NCBI RefSeq assembly: GCF_004765805.1
Contig: NZ_SBIU01000003.1
Coordinates: forward strand, 1-64,000
Direction: 5' to 3'
DNA from: Halorussus halobius
GTDB lineage: Archaea > Halobacteriota > Halobacteria > Halobacteriales > Haladaptataceae
DNA: 64,000 nucleotides
Positions within the stretch are counted from its first letter, which is position 1. Every line of letters begins with the position of its first letter. The notes under the pieces were generated by a model that was not told where the DNA came from, ran no database searches, and saw nothing but the letters and a program-made list of their open reading frames with translations. Position numbers and translations under genes: made by a program. This document shows, one piece after another, positions 59,489 to 64,000 of this stretch.

Positions 59489-60448
59489 CTACGCGATTCT
59501 ATCTATCGCTCGCTTCGTCTTCCGCACGGCCTCGTAGGTGGGCGCGCCGCCGAGCGCGGGCAGACAGTGGACGTAGAAGCTCGACTCGAACGGATACAGT
59601 CCGACCGCGCGAGTGAGGAACGGCCGGCCCTCCCGGACCCGGCCCGCCAGCACGAGTTGCTTGCCGACGCGGTAGGCCGTCCACGCGCGCATCTTCCGCT
59701 CGAACATCGGGCCGTACTCGGCGGCCACGGGCGCGAACTCGTCGAGGAACAGCGGGTAGGTCTCGTCTTTCACGACGTCGAGGTCGTCGCTGACCCGCTC
59801 GTCGGCGTCGCGCCGGTAGACCAGCAGCGGCTCGGGGACGACGCCGAACCGACAGTGGCGGGACAGCCGGACGTACCATTCGAGGTCCTGCCAGCTCGGA
59901 AACCGCTCGTCGAACCCGCCGACGGCGTCGACGACCTCGCCGTCGACCATGACCGACGAACACGACCCGACGACGTTCCGACAGAGCAACCGCTTGGTCA
60001 GCTCGACTGAGTCCCCGGGCAGGCCGTCGTGCCGGGACGCTCGGAGCAACTGTCCGTTCCGGTCGAGCACCTTCGCGCCCGTGGTCACGACGCCGACCTC
60101 GCGCCGGTCGAGCAGTTCGACCTGACGCTCGACCTTCTCGGGCTCCCAGCGGTCGTCGTCGTCGAGCAGCGCCACGTAGTCGCCGTCGCTCGCCCGGATG
60201 CCCGTGTTCCGGGCGGCGCTCCCGCCCCGGTTCCGGTCGTGGCGGAGGACCTCGAACCGCTCGAACGTCCGGTCGCGGTCCCCGCATAGAACGTCCGCGA
60301 CCGGGTTCGTCGAGCAGTCGTCGACGACGAGCACCTCTATCCGGTCGTAGGTCTGTGCGGCGACCGACGCGACCGCCCGCTCCACCCGGTCGGGCCTGTC
60401 GTAGGTCGGCACCACGACGCTGACTAACGGCTCCGCTCCATCCCCCAT
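59489..60448 (-). CDS. GT2 family glycosyltransferase
   Basis: 319 residues. The GT-A fold starts with VSVVVPTYDRPDRVERAVAS; VLVVDDCSTNP carries the nucleotide-sugar Asp; DYVALLDDDDRWEP contains the DXD metal motif (about 92-102). The acceptor region includes PSWQDLEWYVRLSRHC. It moves a sugar from a nucleotide donor to a lipid- or glycan-bound acceptor on the cytoplasmic side. It has no transmembrane tail. The flippase gene lies upstream and the polytopic membrane protein downstream in the same cluster. Confidence 0.88.
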   Translation of the reverse strand: MGDGAEPLVSVVVPTYDRPDRVERAVASVAAQTYDRIEVLVVDDCSTNPVADVLCGDRDRTFERFEVLRHDRNRGGSAARNTGIRASDGDYVALLDDDDRWEPEKVERQVELLDRREVGVVTTGAKVLDRNGQLLRASRHDGLPGDSVELTKRLLCRNVVGSCSSVMVDGEVVDAVGGFDERFPSWQDLEWYVRLSRHCRFGVVPEPLLVYRRDADERVSDDLDVVKDETYPLFLDEFAPVAAEYGPMFERKMRAWTAYRVGKQLVLAGRVREGRPFLTRAVGLYPFESSFYVHCLPALGGAPTYEAVRKTKRAIDRIA

Positions 60449-60560
60449 CGGTAGTGCAGTATCACCGGCGTTTCCATAAGCGTAGTGGCTTTTTCGCGAC
60501 TCAGGCGGACGGGACGGACCCCACTCTTCTCACACGGGCCTCACTCGGGCGAGACCGGCC

Positions 60561-62087
60561 TCACTCGGGCGAGACGAAGGGGACGCGTCGGAGCGGGAGG
60601 TAGCCGACCAGTTCGTCGACCTCCTCGCGGTCGATGGCCCCGGTCGCGTACGACAGGCCCGCGAACGCGAGGAAGCCGACCGGCGGGACGACGGCGAGCG
60701 CGAGGAGGTCCGAGCCGATGGCCTCCGAGAGGCCGAAGATGGCGAGCGCGGCCGGGACCGCCGCCAGCGCGACGCGACCCAGTCGGAGGTCGGCGACGGG
60801 GTCGAAGCCGATGGTGCGGGCGCTCCGGACGTGGAGCACGACCATCGAGCCGTAGCCGATGCTCGTGGCCACCGCCGCGCCGACCGTCCCGTATATCGGT
60901 ATCAGCGTGACGTTCAGTACGAGGTTGAGGAGGGCTGCGGCCCCCGTGGCGTAGATGAGGACCCGGAGCGACCCCTCGCCCTGCCCGATGGCGAGGATGG
61001 GTCGGGTGACCGCGAAGCCTATCGACCCCGGAAGCAAGAGCAACAGCGGCGTGACGGCCGGCGCGAACGACTCCCCGTAGTACAGCGGGACGAACGCGTC
61101 GGCGAGCGCCGCGAGCCCGATGGCCAGCAGCAGCGTTATCAGCAGGCTGTACCTTGTCGCACGCGAGGCGAGTTCGGTGATGCGCTCGCGGCGGTCGTTC
61201 GACCAGAGTTCGGAGGTCGAGTGCAACAACACCATCTGGAGCGCGCCCGGCCCGAACCACATGAACTCCGCGAGGACGAGCGCGGCCTTGTAGTGGCCCG
61301 TCTCGGCGCTGCCGGCCAGCAACTGGAGCAACACCACGTCGGCGTGGTACAGCGACGACAGCAGCAGGATGAGGACCACGCTCAGCGTGTTGAACGAGAG
61401 GAGTTCACGTCGCGGGAACTCCGAGGGAACCGACGCGGTCACGGACCCGGGGTCTATCTTGCGGAGGACCAGCAGGTAGCCGCCGATAGCGATTAGTATC
61501 GTCGCGGCGAGTCGGCCGGCCAGCATTCCGTCGACCGCGAAACCGAGGTACGCTAACGGCACACCGATGCACAGTACGAGCGTCAGCCGTATCAGTCGAA
61601 TCGACTCGGAGAACTCCTCGAAGCCGAACCCCATCAGCGCGCCGCGAGCCACCGCCCAGAGCTGGCGGGCGACGAGGATGCCCGCGAGGAAGTAGAAGTA
61701 CGACGCGAACTCCGGGCCGAACACCGCCTCGACGACGCCGGCGTAGCTCGCGGCCGCCACCAGAAGCGCGGCGGTCACCGCCAGCACGAGCCCCACCTGC
61801 AGGTAGAAGACGAACACGTCGGTCTTCCAGTTCCGAACGTCGCGGTCCTCGGCGATGTACTTGCGGATGCCGTCGAAGATGCCCGCGTTCACGATTATCC
61901 AGATGATGCTGAGGAGCGAGAGCATGGTCGCGTAGTTGCCGTAGTGCGCGTCGCCGAGGACGCGCACCACGATGGGCGTACTGACCAATCCGAGGAGCAA
62001 CTTCCCCACCCGACCGCCGAAGATAGAGAGGAACCCGCGGAGGATGCTGCGGTCCATCGCTCGCGTAGTAACTGTCGGCGCGACCAT
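60561..62087 (-). CDS. Oligosaccharide flippase (Wzx/MATE-like)
   Basis: 508 residues from ATG 62087, with an alternative start at ATG 62057 (MDRSILRGFLSIFGGRVGK). There are about 14 transmembrane helices. The first, FGGRVGKLLLGLVSTPIVVR, and RKYIAEDRDVRNWKTDVFVF match the polysaccharide biosynthesis flippase family (MviN/Wzx type). It turns lipid-linked oligosaccharides across the membrane. It is first in the minus-strand glycan cluster. A TTAA element about 36 bases before ATG 62087 suggests a short leader. Confidence 0.86.
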   Translation of the reverse strand: MVAPTVTTRAMDRSILRGFLSIFGGRVGKLLLGLVSTPIVVRVLGDAHYGNYATMLSLLSIIWIIVNAGIFDGIRKYIAEDRDVRNWKTDVFVFYLQVGLVLAVTAALLVAAASYAGVVEAVFGPEFASYFYFLAGILVARQLWAVARGALMGFGFEEFSESIRLIRLTLVLCIGVPLAYLGFAVDGMLAGRLAATILIAIGGYLLVLRKIDPGSVTASVPSEFPRRELLSFNTLSVVLILLLSSLYHADVVLLQLLAGSAETGHYKAALVLAEFMWFGPGALQMVLLHSTSELWSNDRRERITELASRATRYSLLITLLLAIGLAALADAFVPLYYGESFAPAVTPLLLLLPGSIGFAVTRPILAIGQGEGSLRVLIYATGAAALLNLVLNVTLIPIYGTVGAAVATSIGYGSMVVLHVRSARTIGFDPVADLRLGRVALAAVPAALAIFGLSEAIGSDLLALAVVPPVGFLAFAGLSYATGAIDREEVDELVGYLPLRRVPFVSPE

Positions 62088-62177
62088 AGAACTGCCGGCT
62101 CTCGGCGCGCGAACGGGGTGCTTAACGCCGGGGGAGCCTGAACGCTTTTCAGGACCGCCGTCGACACGACGTGACGA

Positions 62178-63347
62178 ATGACCCCCCTGCGCGTCGGATT
62201 GCTCGCCGCGTTCGTCACCTCGCTCTCGCTGGCCTCGTTCGCCTACGTCCTCTATCCCGCGCTCCTCCACGTCCTCGCCCGGTTCGCGCCCTCGAACGAG
62301 GGTCAGGCGCTGTCCGACGACGACCTCCCCGCGGTCTCGCTGATAATCGCCGCGTACAACGAGGAGGCCGTGATCGCCGACAAGATAGAGAACAGCCTCG
62401 CGCTCGACTATCCCGCCGAGAAACTGGATGTCGTCGTGTTCTCGGACGCGTCGAGCGACCGGACCGACGAAATCGTGCGGTCGTACGCCGACCGGAGCGT
62501 CGAGCTCGAACGCATCGAGGGCCGGGTCGGCAAGACCGAGTGCCAGAACCGCGTCGCCGAGAGGGTCGGCGGCGAGATACTCGTGTTCTCGGACGCCAAC
62601 TGCATGTACGACGCCGACGCGATTCGCCGCCTCGTCGCGCGGTTCGACGACGACGTCGGCTGCGTGGTCGGCGAACTCCGCCACACCCGGACCGAAGACG
62701 ACGTGGAGGGCGAGTCGCTGTACTGGCGCTACACCCGGCTGGTCAAGCGACTGGAGAGCCGACTCGGCTCGGTCGTGAAGGGCAACGGCGCGATATACGC
62801 CGTCCGCCGCGAGGACTACGTCCCGCTGCCGGCCGACGCCATGAGCGACTTCGCCGAACCGCTCGCCGTCCGGGAGCGTGGCGGGCGAGTCGCGTACGCC
62901 CACGACGCCGTGGCGCGCGAGCGCACCGCCGGGTCGGTCGAGGCCGAACTGTCGCGCAAGACCCGCATCGCGACCCGGTCGTGGCACACGGTGGCCCAGC
63001 ACCGCGGGCTGTTGAACCCCCTGCAGTACGGTCGCTACTCGCTCCAGTTGTTCACCGACACCGTCCTGTGGTGGACGACCCCGCTGCTGTTCGCGGTGGC
63101 GTTCGCCAGCGCAACTGCGCTGTGGGTCCTGACCGGCAGCGTCGTCTTCGGGCTCGTGGTGGCCGGGTTCGTTGCGCTGTTGCTCGCAGGGCTGGTCGGT
63201 CACGTTCTGAACCGGCAGGGGAGTTCGGTGCCGTCGCTGTTTCACGTCCCCCACTACTTCCTCGTCGGGAACTACAGCCTCCTCGTCGGCGTGTGGAACT
63301 TCCTCCGAGGGCACAACGTCGTGACGTGGAACACGGCGAACGAGTGA
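62178..63347 (+). CDS. Membrane-bound GT2 glycosyltransferase
   Basis: 389 residues. One N-terminal helix (LLAAFVTSLSLASFAYVLYP), then a GT-A domain: VSLIIAAYNEEAVIADKIEN, VVVFSDASSDRTDEIV, EILVFSDANCMYDADA (DXD-like) and KGNGAIYAVRREDY. Three to four C-terminal helices follow (WWTTPLLFAVAFASATALWV, VFGLVVAGFVALLLAGLVGH). This arrangement is typical of polysaccharide synthase-type GT2 enzymes. It is divergent from the flippase operon and probably belongs to the same pathway. Confidence 0.88.
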   Translation: MTPLRVGLLAAFVTSLSLASFAYVLYPALLHVLARFAPSNEGQALSDDDLPAVSLIIAAYNEEAVIADKIENSLALDYPAEKLDVVVFSDASSDRTDEIVRSYADRSVELERIEGRVGKTECQNRVAERVGGEILVFSDANCMYDADAIRRLVARFDDDVGCVVGELRHTRTEDDVEGESLYWRYTRLVKRLESRLGSVVKGNGAIYAVRREDYVPLPADAMSDFAEPLAVRERGGRVAYAHDAVARERTAGSVEAELSRKTRIATRSWHTVAQHRGLLNPLQYGRYSLQLFTDTVLWWTTPLLFAVAFASATALWVLTGSVVFGLVVAGFVALLLAGLVGHVLNRQGSSVPSLFHVPHYFLVGNYSLLVGVWNFLRGHNVVTWNTANE

Positions 63348-64000
63348 CGGTCGCGGTAAACTCACCACGAGAACTGGACCGTTGGCGTACGGGACTCGTT
63401 ATGAGTCCGACTCGCGGAACTATTCGAGAGGCTCCCAACCGAGTGCGTCTCGTTGCCCGCCGGAGGCGCACACGAACCCCGCGTTGGCTTTCCTCCGCTA
63501 GGGTGTGGAAGATGCATTCGGGATACTTGTCCCCAATCAACGCGCTGTACGCGTCTTGCTGGGCGATATATTATCTCGGTGTACGCTTCGGTTGCGGCGA
63601 AGAGGGACGCCGGATGTCGTCCGGCACCCCGTCGGCAGACACTACGAGAGGACGCCCGGTGAAAGCGACACGACGCTCGCCTGGAAACTGGATTCCTGAA
63701 CGGCCGCGTGCGTTCGAATCCGACCAGAAACGCCGGAACGAAATAGAGAGGCGTCACCAGCCACGAGAGACAGTGCGCGATAACGAGTAGGCGGGATTGT
63801 TCAGACCGTGCAGTACTGGGACCGAATACGGCCCAAGTGACGGGTATGCGAACGGGAAGCCATCGTTCGTAAAGTAGGGAGTTGGTGCCACGACCAGTAA
63901 CTTGCGGATTCACCCGCCGAGCTATTTCTAAAAGCGATCCGGCGTCGGTTCCCGGAAACGAAGCCATAGACGGTGCGTCGCGTAGACGATGGCCCTGCGA
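63348..64000. other. Lower-GC stretch without a confident gene, possible decayed mobile DNA
   Basis: Downstream of the last GT2 gene GC content drops and no frame has normal haloarchaeal coding character. A minus-strand frame (63967-63362) starts with a possible membrane segment (VIAHCLSWLVTPLYFVPAFL) and then becomes Arg/Ser-rich. Another minus frame near 63560-63480 reads AQQDAYSALIGDKYPECIF, which is protein-like but stops or shifts quickly. I read this as degenerated coding DNA, perhaps the edge of a mobile element beyond the window. Confidence 0.35.

Noticed and set aside
63705-63735. GTTCGAATCC resembling a tRNA T-arm
   Set aside because: The flanking 5-base stem does not pair properly and no anticodon or acceptor arm can be drawn around it.
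63362-63967. 201-residue minus-strand frame at the right end
   Set aside because: After one hydrophobic stretch it becomes Ser/Arg-rich with poor codon character and no family motif, so it is treated as degenerate or non-coding sequence.

Overview
The window comes from a halophilic archaeon (class Halobacteria). The DNA is GC-rich with strong G/C preference at third codon positions, and the proteins are acidic (many D and E). Many genes have archaeal TATA-like boxes about 26-30 bases upstream of the start codon, the spacing expected of leaderless transcripts. Several gene families are typical of haloarchaea: HalOD1, DUF7344, DUF7282, DUF5793, DUF5804, a TrmB regulator, PilB/PilC, and an archaeal glycerol-1-phosphate dehydrogenase. 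The species cannot be told from sequence alone; a Halorussus-like organism is possible.

Layout. 1-4.3 kb: a transposase tail that appears to truncate a UPF0175 gene, then a GNAT enzyme with a zinc ribbon, an NAD-binding epimerase, a membrane protein and glycerol-1-phosphate dehydrogenase. 4.7-8.6 kb: a DoxX-type protein, a VapBC toxin-antitoxin pair with its own operator, an S9 peptidase and a DUF7344 winged-helix membrane protein. 8.7-12.5 kb: pilus assembly genes pilC and pilB. 12.7-18.9 kb: cytidine deaminase and a BMP-type nucleoside ABC importer, separated by a candidate structured RNA. 19-24.9 kb: a phosphohexomutase, an ATP-grasp enzyme, a large Thr/Glu-rich surface protein and a YdjM-like hydrolase. 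25.4-32.6 kb: gamma-glutamyltransferase, a Tat-exported unknown, a sugar nucleotidyltransferase, DUF5793, a UbiA-like protein and DUF7282. 32.8-40.5 kb: hydrolase, glutamine amidotransferase, YchF, ThiI, DUF5804, a cysteine synthase and a thioredoxin. 40.5-43.4 kb: a CHAT protease with a DUF7504-like partner. 43.6-48.4 kb: small zinc protein, DUF255 thioredoxin protein, PurD and a DUF7344 regulator. 48.4-51.3 kb: an HTTM membrane protein, a partner that resembles SdpA/DUF5819, and two paralogous ~100-residue proteins around an acyltransferase. 51.4-55.5 kb: TrmB regulator and a giant MMPL/RND exporter. 56.2-63.3 kb: a surface-polysaccharide cluster (ATP-grasp, polytopic membrane protein, two GT2 glycosyltransferases, flippase).

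The most unusual material lies between genes. A composite intergenic element occurs five times (about 4.4, 13.45, 25.2, 39.8 and 46.2 kb). One module has hairpins whose stems change in a compensatory way while the loops stay alike, followed by GAGGCTGGGG. The other is a long inverted repeat around AGCTAGCTACTGC. A separate, well-nested ~90-base fold with its own promoter lies at 13.17-13.25 kb. Best candidates for undescribed systems: this RNA-like repeat family, the Sdp-like HTTM/peptide locus, and the CHAT/DUF7504 pair.
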